Assembly: GCA_039029935.1 (NCBI GenBank)
Contig: JBCCFC010000457.1
Span: 1-9,513 of the forward strand
DNA: 9,513 bases
DNA from: G039029935 sp039029935
GTDB taxonomy: Bacteria; Chloroflexota; Anaerolineae; Caldilineales; Caldilineaceae
Direction: 5' to 3'
Below the pieces are notes generated by a model that was not told the origin of the DNA, made no database searches, and worked only from the letters and a program-made list of their open reading frames with translations. This document shows positions 1 to 6,180 of the stretch, piece by piece. Numbering within the stretch: position 1 is the first letter of the stretch; every line of letters begins with the position of its first letter. The translations under genes and the position numbers were made by a program.

Positions 1-2
1 AA

Positions 3-172
3 GTGCACTTCATGTTCCAACCGGGTGAGGAGGGGCCAGGCGGCGCGGAACCCATGATCGAGGAAGGCCTGGTCAACGCGGACGCTGGCTTTGCCTTGCA
101 TATCAACCCTAACCATCCGACCGGCTTAATCGCGACGCGCCTATCAATCAAATCCTTTCCGAGTTAAAATAA
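3..172 (+). pseudogene. M20 family amidohydrolase/peptidase, internal fragment with disrupted 3' end
   Basis: The frame starting at position 3 is open from the window edge. It reads FQPGEEGPGGAEPMIEEGL, then DAGFALHINPNHPTG and IATR, which is the conserved core of M20D metallo-amidohydrolases (hippurate hydrolase / N-acyl amino acid amidohydrolase type). The glutamates of the PGEEG motif are the catalytic and metal-site region of the family. A normal member continues for well over 150 residues past this point, through the dimerisation domain and the last metal ligand. Here the frame runs on for only eight unrelated residues and stops at 165-167. The +2 frame over the same bases, from about 143, reads INQILSELK and stops at 170-172. 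That looks like a plausible native C-terminus and sits flush against the terminator. I infer an internal deletion joining the middle of the gene to its last codons, out of frame. The enzyme should be inactive. The 5' part lies outside the window. Confidence 0.7.
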
Positions 173-207
173 AAGCGAGGGATGAAAACCACCCTCGCTT
201 TTATTTT
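166..207. terminator. Bidirectional intrinsic terminator
   Basis: Arms 166-181 (AAAATAAAAGCGAGGG) and 192-207 (CCCTCGCTTTTATTTT) are perfect 16-bp reverse complements around a 10-nt loop. The GC-rich core is flanked by an A-tract on one side and a T-tract on the other, so both strands give a hairpin followed by a U-rich tail. It can end the plus-strand amidohydrolase remnant, and also transcripts from the minus-strand secreted-protein gene that stops at 311. Confidence 0.9.
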
Positions 208-276
208 ACCTATGATGTTGTGATATTCAAAATGAACAGACTCAAATCCTACATTTTGAACATAGTTTGGCAATTT

Positions 277-302
277 ATTGAATTGCTATTGAATCGCTAT
301 TG
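277..302 (+). repeat. Short 11-bp tandem repeat
   Basis: The unit ATTGAATYGCT occurs at 277-287 and 288-298, and a partial third copy (ATTG) follows at 299-302. The two full copies differ at one base. It lies just 3' of the stop codon of the minus-strand secreted-protein gene. A 6-bp inverted repeat (GCAATT/AATTGC, 270-286) overlaps it. No function is evident, and slippage would explain it. Confidence 0.5.
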
Positions 303-310
303 TCATGTGC

Positions 311-1672
311 TTACTGCCCAACACTGACACCTTCATAGACCAAGAATTGGTCTGTGGCTGGTGAACCAACACGAAGCTCGTTGACAACGGCAATAATTTG
401 TGTTCCAGCACCTGCAGTACAAGTCGCTGAACCAACGTAGGTGTCGGCAATACGGTCACGCTGTTGAGCTGTAAATGCACCATCGACCGCCAATTCCGCA
501 CTCTCAGTGACGCTGGAGTTGCTATAGGTACAATTGACGGTTGACGCTGGACCACCAACATGAACAATGTTAAAACCAGTGTTGTAGCCAAAAACCCGGT
601 CCATAATCAGAGGCATTACAACTTGATTGGTTGCCTTGCTTGGCGAGAAAGATCCATACGCCTCACCAAACGTTCCTGGTAAAAGCTGACTACCCATACC
701 AACCAATGGCTGATCTGCACTATTGGCTGTAACCTTTGCCGCACCAATAAAGGTTTCGCCGGCAATACAGGTTGTGTCAATGCCTGCGTTTCCATTCACA
801 TTAAATGCGCCCAATGTAAAGGTGGATGATTGCCCAGCAGGGATCGTCTGAGTTTCTGTACAAGCTGTACCACCTAACGATGGTGTATAGCTCAAGGTGA
901 CGGTGGTATCTGTATTTGTTTCACTTGCATTTTGAATCTGTACACCTGTCACAAACCCAAAGTTGTTTGAGTTAATCAATGGGAAGGCAGGATTGGTTGA
1001 TGTATCCGTTGCTCGATTAAACCCTGTGTAGGAGAACATTGTGCTTGAATCTTCCTGAATCACCGCTGCAACAATAGGTTGATCACTGGTGATTTCCGCA
1101 GAGAATGTTGAATTTGCGGCGTGGCCTTCCTGATCTTGATAGAACACATGCGCTGCACCAACGGGAACCTGTACCTGTACCTGTTCTCCTGTACTATAGT
1201 TGGCTGTTACATTGGCAACACTGCTTCCAGCATTCTGTACACTATACCAAGTGCTGTATCCAAATACTTGTTTTTGCAACAGTGGTAGCAAAATGGATAC
1301 ACCACCTACGTCACTACCAACATAGGCCGCACCAAGCTCTCCATTTGCAGACAAGATATTCGATAGAGCGGCTGTTTGTTTGTTAGAAGAAATCACAAAT
1401 GCACCGCTAAATCCTTCGTTGACAGGCATGGATGCACCTACATACGTAACAGAACCATTGGCTGGCACAGTGTCATTTATTGTCGCGGCAATACCACCAC
1501 CTGTATCATAGGCAGTTATTGTAATGGTTGCTTCCTCGGCCTCTAAGTTGGCGACCTGAATACCTGATGAGTAGCCTGGCTGAAGTTGTGCCATTGCTGG
1601 TGATGGGCTTGCAATTAGCATAAAGCTAACAACAAGCGAACATGCAATCATCATACGAATAAACGTGTTCAT
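311..1672 (-). CDS. Secreted multi-repeat beta-rich protein (Chloroflexota-style)
   Basis: The protein has 453 residues from ATG 1672, with an upstream GAAAGGGA ribosome-binding site 6 nt away (1679-1686). An in-frame TTG at 1699 would add nine residues but would place that site inside the gene, so I reject it. Residues 1-28 form a Sec signal peptide (Arg near the start, hydrophobic core, AMA before Q29). The mature part contains four related units at about 34-124, 129-225, 230-346 and 353-453. Units 2-4 open with a PL(I/L) segment followed by FG(Y/F).T, and all four carry a strand like G.Q(V/I).N followed by alternating hydrophobic/Thr strands. This pattern suggests immunoglobulin-like beta sandwiches. 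Cysteines of the mature chain occur only in units 3 and 4 (C271, C302, C381, C418). There is no membrane anchor, LPXTG or sorting domain, so it is probably secreted or cell-wall associated. The function is not known. It is the only gene between two terminators, hence probably monocistronic. Confidence 0.8.
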   Translation of the reverse strand: MNTFIRMMIACSLVVSFMLIASPSPAMAQLQPGYSSGIQVANLEAEEATITITAYDTGGGIAATINDTVPANGSVTYVGASMPVNEGFSGAFVISSNKQTAALSNILSANGELGAAYVGSDVGGVSILLPLLQKQVFGYSTWYSVQNAGSSVANVTANYSTGEQVQVQVPVGAAHVFYQDQEGHAANSTFSAEITSDQPIVAAVIQEDSSTMFSYTGFNRATDTSTNPAFPLINSNNFGFVTGVQIQNASETNTDTTVTLSYTPSLGGTACTETQTIPAGQSSTFTLGAFNVNGNAGIDTTCIAGETFIGAAKVTANSADQPLVGMGSQLLPGTFGEAYGSFSPSKATNQVVMPLIMDRVFGYNTGFNIVHVGGPASTVNCTYSNSSVTESAELAVDGAFTAQQRDRIADTYVGSATCTAGAGTQIIAVVNELRVGSPATDQFLVYEGVSVGQ

Positions 1673-1872
1673 TGTTTTTCCCTTTCTCTCTATATACAAA
1701 TTATCAAATTGATTTTATTTTTAATCAGCATCTATGTTGACTGTGATAGTGATTAACCTATTGATAGTATGTGCGATTTTGCGACTAAATTCAATAATAC
1801 AAACGATGTATTTATTAAAATATGACTGCACAATATACAGTATGATAGCAAGTAGCTATACTCTATATTGTA

Positions 1873-1888
1873 TAACCCAAATGGGTTA
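1873..1888. repeat. 16-bp perfect palindromic dyad TAACCCAAATGGGTTA region
   Basis: TAACCCA (1873-1879) and TGGGTTA (1882-1888) are perfect 7-bp reverse complements around two bases. It lies between the cluster terminator and the secreted-protein gene, about 200 nt upstream of that start codon. The size and symmetry fit a dimeric repressor site or a small hairpin. Nothing in the window identifies a cognate regulator. Confidence 0.4.
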
Positions 1889-1916
1889 CTCATAGGGCCT
1901 CAACTAGATGATGTAT

Positions 1917-1954
1917 AAAAAGCATACAGATGACTAATTTTCTGTACGCTTTTG
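1917..1954 (-). terminator. Intrinsic terminator of the minus-strand glycan cluster
   Basis: Read on the minus strand, AAAAGCGTACAGA (1953-1941) pairs with TCTGTATGCTTTT (1930-1918) over 13 positions. One is a G-U pair and the rest are Watson-Crick. The loop is 10 nt. The descending arm ends in a T-run and AT-rich sequence. It lies about 75 nt past the stop codon at 2029, the right place to end the five-gene minus-strand run. Confidence 0.75.
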
Positions 1955-2028
1955 ATGTTGATTAACGGATTATCAAACCAGTAAAACAGTTGTCATAAAG
2001 AGTCATATCACGTTAAACATTTCCTCAA

Positions 2029-2976
2029 TTATGCCTGCTCATTTGGCTTCAACCATTGGGCATGATGCAGTGACAACCCACCCAGAATGACGGCAATGCC
2101 AATGATTTCATACACCAAAAAGACAAAGTATGAAAGGGCAACGGTAACAATGGCGACGGATGCTGGCATGATACTGGTCAGTAAAAATGCAAGCCCAATA
2201 TCAGAAAAACCAAGGTTGGTTGGAATAAAAATAATTAAGGCAGATACAGTGCCAATAAGACTCCAACTACCAAGGATATGAGGGAAATGAGGAAGGGAAA
2301 CATCTGTGACAAGCCCCGTAATAAAATAGAGGATAAGCCCCCCTATGCTCCACAACACCATGTATTGTATCAACCATTTGAGCAAATCTTGATAGCGAAT
2401 TTTTTGGAATTGGGTGAGTTTGGCACGTTTTGCCAGCCATTGGATTGTTTGTGGCTGGAGCAGTAACAGGCTGCTTGCAAGTGCAATGAATAGAACGGCT
2501 GTCTGTTGATTGGTCATTTCAATGAGTGAATAGCTGATCATGAGCAATGCCATAATGCCACCTGCTAACAGGCCAATAAACCACTCGACGCCGCTTGCAA
2601 CAGCCACAACCCGTAATGATTCCTCATGTTGTTGATAGAGATAGCCACGACCAGCCAAAAACCATAAATTACCGGGAATTCTCCGTGAAACATGTGTAAT
2701 GCAGTAGTATTGTATATGGACAGATGTCGGGAGTTCGCTGCCCAGCGTGGTCATTAGGTCCGACCACACCTTTGCGGCCAAGAATAGCCCAATGCTCATG
2801 AGGCTCATAGAAAGCGGGATACGATACCAACTGGCAGACCAATCCAGTGTTTGGATGGCCGTTGTGTGCCGATAAACAAGGACGATACGAATCAGAATTG
2901 CTGCGAAGAGAAGTATACCAAGAACCCAAGACCGCCATTTTGGTTTATGCGTTTGCGTCTTTGCCTGTTTATGCAT
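2029..2976 (-). CDS. Lysylphosphatidylglycerol synthase-like (UPF0104/MprF TM domain) membrane protein
   Basis: This integral membrane protein has 315 residues when started at ATG 2976. The frame is open further upstream to 3075, but that extension overlaps the coding end of the preceding gene and has no membrane or family character. The chosen start leaves a 19-nt gap. No strong Shine-Dalgarno is visible, so translational coupling is likely. Hydrophobic segments lie at about 17-35, 53-70, 126-149, 160-178, 201-222, 234-255 and 273-300. Two hallmarks of the family are present: a RRIPGNLW stretch (98-105), corresponding to the usual PG(K/N)-type motif, and PTNLGFSDIG (252-261), corresponding to the usual PgglG.sE motif. 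This family is the transmembrane half of MprF and is common as a stand-alone gene in glycan and glycolipid clusters, where roles in lipid or glycolipid translocation are proposed. No aminoacyl-transferase domain is present. It is the last gene of the cluster. Confidence 0.75.
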   Translation of the reverse strand: MHKQAKTQTHKPKWRSWVLGILLFAAILIRIVLVYRHTTAIQTLDWSASWYRIPLSMSLMSIGLFLAAKVWSDLMTTLGSELPTSVHIQYYCITHVSRRIPGNLWFLAGRGYLYQQHEESLRVVAVASGVEWFIGLLAGGIMALLMISYSLIEMTNQQTAVLFIALASSLLLLQPQTIQWLAKRAKLTQFQKIRYQDLLKWLIQYMVLWSIGGLILYFITGLVTDVSLPHFPHILGSWSLIGTVSALIIFIPTNLGFSDIGLAFLLTSIMPASVAIVTVALSYFVFLVYEIIGIAVILGGLSLHHAQWLKPNEQA

Positions 2977-2995
2977 AGAGATTTGACACCATTGC

Positions 2996-3715
2996 TCACG
3001 CTGATTGTTTGTTGACTCTGCGCAAGTAGCCGCTTGGATTACTGGTGAGATAAAATTTTTCTCTGTCTTTATCAACCATAAACTGCTCGGTTTCTTTTAG
3101 GAACCGTTGAACCGCTTCATAGGGACCGGGTCCAAAAAATGGCATTACAGGACGACCGTTGACATTGCCGTCTTCGACAATGATATAGCCACCAGGTTTG
3201 ACAAACTGTTGATATAGTCGTAACTCATCAAGGACGTGTGCCATTGTATGGTCAGAATCCAAAATAATCAGTGTTTGCTGACTATTTGCTGTAAATGATT
3301 GGACCTGTTCAATCGTTTCAGGTGCGGTTGATGACGCAGTGAGGTAGGTAATGCGTGGATGGTCGGGCAGGTTCTCATGCGGGTCAATATCAATACTCAG
3401 CACACGACCCTTGCCTAAGAGATCACAAAGGTGGGCAAAATAAAGCGCGCTGCCACCATCAAACGTACCACACTCAATGATTGCATCAGGTTGCAGTTCA
3501 TACACCAACTCCTGATAAACCCATAGGTCTGTCGGCATCTTGAGCAACGGTATACCAAACCAATGCGTATTGTGTCGCCAGGTGCGTCTATGATTGCTAT
3601 AGTAGAGTTTATGAAATTGATTGGTGATCCACGTTGACACCAAACGATTGCCATATAATTTGGCATGTACGTAGTTATTGAGTTGGTCGAGCCGAACTCT
3701 AAAATTTGTATTCAT
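2996..3715 (-). CDS. CmcI-family SAM-dependent protein (cephalosporin hydroxylase / rhamnosyl O-methyltransferase type)
   Basis: The protein has 239 residues. After a basic N-terminal segment (about 1-55) comes a class I methyltransferase fold. The SAM loop is ECGTFDGGS (81-89), and LSIDID (106-111) ends strand beta-2. LDSDHTMAHV (152-161) and VEDGNVNG (180-187) supply Asp/Glu residues at the positions where CmcI binds Mg2+. GPGPYEAV follows at 195-202. This order of motifs is typical of the CmcI family (Pfam CmcI), which includes the cephamycin enzyme and mycobacterial rhamnosyl O-methyltransferases. In a glycan cluster, O-methylation of a sugar is the more likely activity, rather than anything to do with beta-lactams. 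The exact substrate cannot be told. The start at ATG 3715 has only a weak ribosome-binding site. The 103-nt leader upstream carries a strong hairpin, and the stop is 19 nt before the membrane protein gene. Confidence 0.82.
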   Translation of the reverse strand: MNTNFRVRLDQLNNYVHAKLYGNRLVSTWITNQFHKLYYSNHRRTWRHNTHWFGIPLLKMPTDLWVYQELVYELQPDAIIECGTFDGGSALYFAHLCDLLGKGRVLSIDIDPHENLPDHPRITYLTASSTAPETIEQVQSFTANSQQTLIILDSDHTMAHVLDELRLYQQFVKPGGYIIVEDGNVNGRPVMPFFGPGPYEAVQRFLKETEQFMVDKDREKFYLTSNPSGYLRRVNKQSA

Positions 3716-3754
3716 GACTGCTCTGTGTTATTGCTTGAATAGGAAAGGATAAAT

Positions 3755-3805
3755 CAGTAATACAGATTGGCTATCTGTGACGCCAGTAGCCAACCTGCGA
3801 TACTG
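3755..3805 (-). promoter_or_regulatory. Intercistronic hairpin in front of the CmcI-like gene
   Basis: In the minus-strand transcript, 3805-3787 pairs with 3773-3755 over 17 of 19 positions. Two are G-U pairs, there is one 2-nt internal mismatch, and the loop is 13 nt. A smaller competing hairpin (ACAGAT/ATCTGT, 3762-3778) shares part of one arm. There is no T-run after it, so it is not a standard terminator. It may be a processing, mRNA-stability or attenuation element between the methyltransferase and CmcI-like genes. Confidence 0.45.
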
Positions 3806-3818
3806 TCCTTGATACACA

Positions 3819-4961
3819 TTAGCCTTTTCGTGCTAATGCGATATGGCTTGGGAAAATATGGAGTAAAAAAGGTTGTATGAGGCTCAGTTTCAGTATCGGG
3901 GATAGTTGTTGCTGAATCGTCGGTGAGACGCCATAGGCTGTCACATTGGGGAAAGCAATCGCCCATTGATTGTCGACAATTGTGCTTGTATCAAACGCTT
4001 CACGCAATGCAGACTTCAAATCATGATATGACAGCAGATACGTGTGATCGTATCCGACCCCTAGCCGCCAACGGACATAAGGCTCCATCCATTGCCTTGG
4101 CAAGAACCCAACCCAGCGTAATTTGACATGTGGCTCTGGAAAAAAGAGATCATATCTGTTGCGTGAATCACCACAAAAAACACCACCGGATTTTAACACA
4201 GCCGCCATCTCTCTCAACATGGTGTCTGGTGTAAAAACATGTTCGAGAACATTGATGGACATCGCAAAATCAAATTGTTCTTTGTCAAAGGGTAGTTTAT
4301 GGGCAGATGCATGAATTAATGTGACATTTTGAATATTAGACTCTTCCAGGAATTTTTTGGCAATGAGCAAAGAGGACATCTTGATGTCAACACCCACAAC
4401 ATGCTCAAAGTCTTTTGCCAATACCTGAAGCCCTGTCCCCGTCCCACATCCCAAGTCAAGAGCCAGCTTATCGTCTGGAATCTGCCAACCCTGTTTATGG
4501 ATCAGTGATTGAAACATCTCGTAAAAACGGGTACTCCGCTCAGATAAATTTAGCTCATAGTTTAAATAATGCGCCCGACAATCATCTGTTGCTTCCCCCA
4601 TGGTTAGATGACGACGAACAAGTGCTTCATAATTGGAAGATGTGTATATCTCCTGTAACTGTTGAACCATATCTATTTCTTCTGAGGACGGTTGATAGGT
4701 TGGTTCCATGAGCGAGATAATACCATTTGTCTCTGGATATGTCTGAAGGCAGTTAGAACACGTCATATCGGCAGAGTGTTCGACTTGCCCTTCTTGCCAA
4801 AAGGAGTCACAAGAAGGGCATCTAAATTTTAATTGGTATACTGTGTCCAATGTGATTAACCAATATCTGTGAATAGAGAACTTGTGACAATTGACAAGCC
4901 TTCTAGTAATGGTGATTGAATGGCCTCGTTGCCTGTTTGGTCGAACAAGCGTCTGTGTCAT
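3819..4961 (-). CDS. SAM-dependent class I methyltransferase with N-terminal zinc ribbon
   Basis: The protein has 380 residues. The start at ATG 4961 is fixed by a GGAGG 5 nt upstream (4967-4971). An N-terminal zinc ribbon has CPSC (48-51) and CSNC (68-71), resembling Trm112-like zinc-ribbon segments fused to methyltransferases. A charged linker follows, then a Rossmann methyltransferase domain. Motif I is LDLGCGTGTG (168-177), the acidic residue after beta-2 is D192 in VGVDIK, and INVLEHV (236-242) is the motif IV/post-IV region. The C-terminal third contains RNRYDLFFPEPHVKL and FLPRQW, a pattern I know from sugar or small-molecule methyltransferases in surface polysaccharide clusters. The target is not known, but the neighbours argue for a nucleotide-sugar or glycan. 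It follows the oxidoreductase gene by 15 nt, so the two are almost certainly co-transcribed. No frame damage is seen. Confidence 0.8.
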   Translation of the reverse strand: MTQTLVRPNRQRGHSITITRRLVNCHKFSIHRYWLITLDTVYQLKFRCPSCDSFWQEGQVEHSADMTCSNCLQTYPETNGIISLMEPTYQPSSEEIDMVQQLQEIYTSSNYEALVRRHLTMGEATDDCRAHYLNYELNLSERSTRFYEMFQSLIHKQGWQIPDDKLALDLGCGTGTGLQVLAKDFEHVVGVDIKMSSLLIAKKFLEESNIQNVTLIHASAHKLPFDKEQFDFAMSINVLEHVFTPDTMLREMAAVLKSGGVFCGDSRNRYDLFFPEPHVKLRWVGFLPRQWMEPYVRWRLGVGYDHTYLLSYHDLKSALREAFDTSTIVDNQWAIAFPNVTAYGVSPTIQQQLSPILKLSLIQPFLLHIFPSHIALARKG

Positions 4962-4966
4962 TCAAA

Positions 4967-4971
4967 CCTCC
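4967..4971 (-). promoter_or_regulatory. Ribosome-binding site fixing the methyltransferase start
   Basis: GGAGG on the minus strand lies 5 nt before ATG 4961, inside the 15-nt gap after the oxidoreductase stop (4977). It is among the strongest Shine-Dalgarno matches in the cluster and confirms the long N-terminus that includes the zinc ribbon. Confidence 0.75.
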
Positions 4972-4976
4972 AATAA

Positions 4977-5969
4977 CTAATCAACATACTCCACTGTCTC
5001 GTTATTTAACGACCGAATCGCCGCTGCCAGCACCTTCTGTGCCGCCAAACCCTCTTCCGCCGAGCCATCAATGTCAGCTGGGTCGGCACCTTCGCCCACC
5101 TGCTCCAAGAAGCGATGAATGCGGTTTTTGAAGGTTTCATCAAAGTCACGCATCCCACCAAAAAGCGGGTTGCTGTAGACGGTCTTTTCCAAATTGCCAG
5201 CGGGATAAAGCGTCAACTCACGATACATATCCTCTAGCACAAAACGTCCTTTGGTCCCAGCAACTTCACAGCGCTCCATCGGATGACCACGCTCAATGTC
5301 ATAGCTACCCGTCAATGAGCCGACCACGCCATTCTTAAAGCGTAGGTTGAACTGTGCCGTTGACCATATTGTACGTCCAGGGGCCTTGGTTGCAAAACAA
5401 TTGACCGCCTCGATATCGCCACAGAAGTAGCGCATCACGTCGATTGTATGTGGATGGAGTGCTTTGAGGTGAAAATAGGGCGAGGTTTCGCGTGGGTTCA
5501 TAATCCACATGCTCATGTTGATAAAGAGTTGATGACCGAGGCGTCCTTCATCAACCCATTTTCTTGCCAGTTGTGCAGCCGGCGTGAAACGGTGGTTGAG
5601 GTTGATGCCGTAGCAGACATTCTTCTCTTTGGCCTTGGCAACCATTTCAATGGCTTGGGGAATCTCGTTGGCGATGGGCTTTTCGCCCAAGACGTTGCAG
5701 CCAAATTCGAGTGCCTGCATGGTGGGCAGGTGGTGTTCACTGCCATATTCATGTCCGCCAGTGGTAATACTACAGATATCGGGCTTGACTTCCTTGAGCA
5801 TGGTCTCGACATCATAATAGGCTTTTACGCCAAATTTGGCCGCCCCCGCGTCGGCTCGTTCTTTATTCCAATCACAGACAGCCACAAAATCAGCCAGAGC
5901 GTCCTGTGAATACATCGTTGAATGAATATTGCCAATCGGTCCCATACCGATTACACATACACGTAACAT
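4977..5969 (-). CDS. Gfo/Idh/MocA family NAD(P)-dependent oxidoreductase
   Basis: The protein has 330 residues when started at ATG 5969 (MLRVCVIGMG). That start has an AAGGAG 9 nt upstream, and the frame upstream to 6047 adds only non-conserved residues. The N-terminal Rossmann domain has the dinucleotide loop GMGPIG (8-13), and CDW (32-34) follows beta-2. The family signature EKPIAN begins at 96, with the near-invariant Lys in EKP (96-98). The C-terminal alpha/beta domain begins with NHRF (125-128). It carries the active-site stretch ALHPHTIDVMRYF (170-182), whose His/Asp pair matches the usual catalytic H...D of the family. Members oxidise or reduce hydroxyls of sugars, inositols or nucleotide-sugars. 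The substrate cannot be read from sequence. Its base composition seems somewhat more GC-rich than that of its downstream neighbours. It probably heads the transcription unit that continues into the zinc-ribbon methyltransferase. Confidence 0.88.
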   Translation of the reverse strand: MLRVCVIGMGPIGNIHSTMYSQDALADFVAVCDWNKERADAGAAKFGVKAYYDVETMLKEVKPDICSITTGGHEYGSEHHLPTMQALEFGCNVLGEKPIANEIPQAIEMVAKAKEKNVCYGINLNHRFTPAAQLARKWVDEGRLGHQLFINMSMWIMNPRETSPYFHLKALHPHTIDVMRYFCGDIEAVNCFATKAPGRTIWSTAQFNLRFKNGVVGSLTGSYDIERGHPMERCEVAGTKGRFVLEDMYRELTLYPAGNLEKTVYSNPLFGGMRDFDETFKNRIHRFLEQVGEGADPADIDGSAEEGLAAQKVLAAAIRSLNNETVEYVD

Positions 5970-5978
5970 TATGAGTTT

Positions 5979-5984
5979 CTCCTT
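5979..5984 (-). promoter_or_regulatory. Ribosome-binding site fixing the oxidoreductase start
   Basis: AAGGAG on the minus strand sits 9 nt before ATG 5969. It selects the internal start that places the Rossmann glycine loop at residues 8-13, as is normal for this family, and excludes the longer open frame from 6047. Confidence 0.75.
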
Positions 5985-6107
5985 GTTGGTATTGGTCACA
6001 TGAATCATCCATGCCATCATGGAAATTTTGCTTCTGCAATCATACACCGAAACCCGAAAAGGATAAAATCCGTAAAAAACGACAATGTAGTTCTAAGCAA
6101 CACATGA

Positions 6108-6154
6108 CTGGCAAATCTGGGCAGATATATTGGACTTGCATAAGAATTTGCCAG
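6108..6154. repeat. 9-bp perfect inverted repeat in the glycosyltransferase-oxidoreductase gap
   Basis: CTGGCAAAT (6108-6116) and ATTTGCCAG (6146-6154) are perfect reverse complements 29 bases apart. They lie in the 211-nt gap between the glycosyltransferase stop and the oxidoreductase start. No T-run follows, so it is not an obvious terminator. Paired half-sites for a looping regulator, or an mRNA hairpin, are both possible. Confidence 0.4.
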
Positions 6155-6180
6155 CCAAGTTTGTATACATGGGTTGATCC

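Larger units (their letters stand above)
1673..2028. other. Gene-free AT-rich intergenic region with leader of the secreted-protein gene
   Basis: I find no convincing ORF or RNA gene here. It should hold the promoter of the minus-strand secreted-protein gene. The best match I see on the minus strand is TTGAAT, 17 nt, CATACT at about 1760-1788, which is weak. The left part (1870-1960) contains a 16-bp dyad and the terminator of the upstream minus-strand cluster, each listed separately. The rest is unremarkable AT-rich sequence. Confidence 0.5.

Noticed and set aside
1637..1672. Lipobox in the secreted protein (MIAC at residues 8-11)
   Set aside because: The cysteine lies before the hydrophobic core of the signal peptide, too early for lipoprotein processing. 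The AMA|Q site at 28/29 is the normal cleavage point.
2977..3075. N-terminal extension of the LPG-synthase-like protein overlapping the CmcI-like gene
   Set aside because: These 33 codons overlap the conserved C-terminal coding sequence of the upstream gene and have no membrane or family character. ATG 2976 leaves a normal 19-nt gap.
5448..5909. 153-codon plus-strand open frame
   Set aside because: It lies wholly antisense to the oxidoreductase core, has no good ribosome-binding site, and its product resembles no family I recognise.
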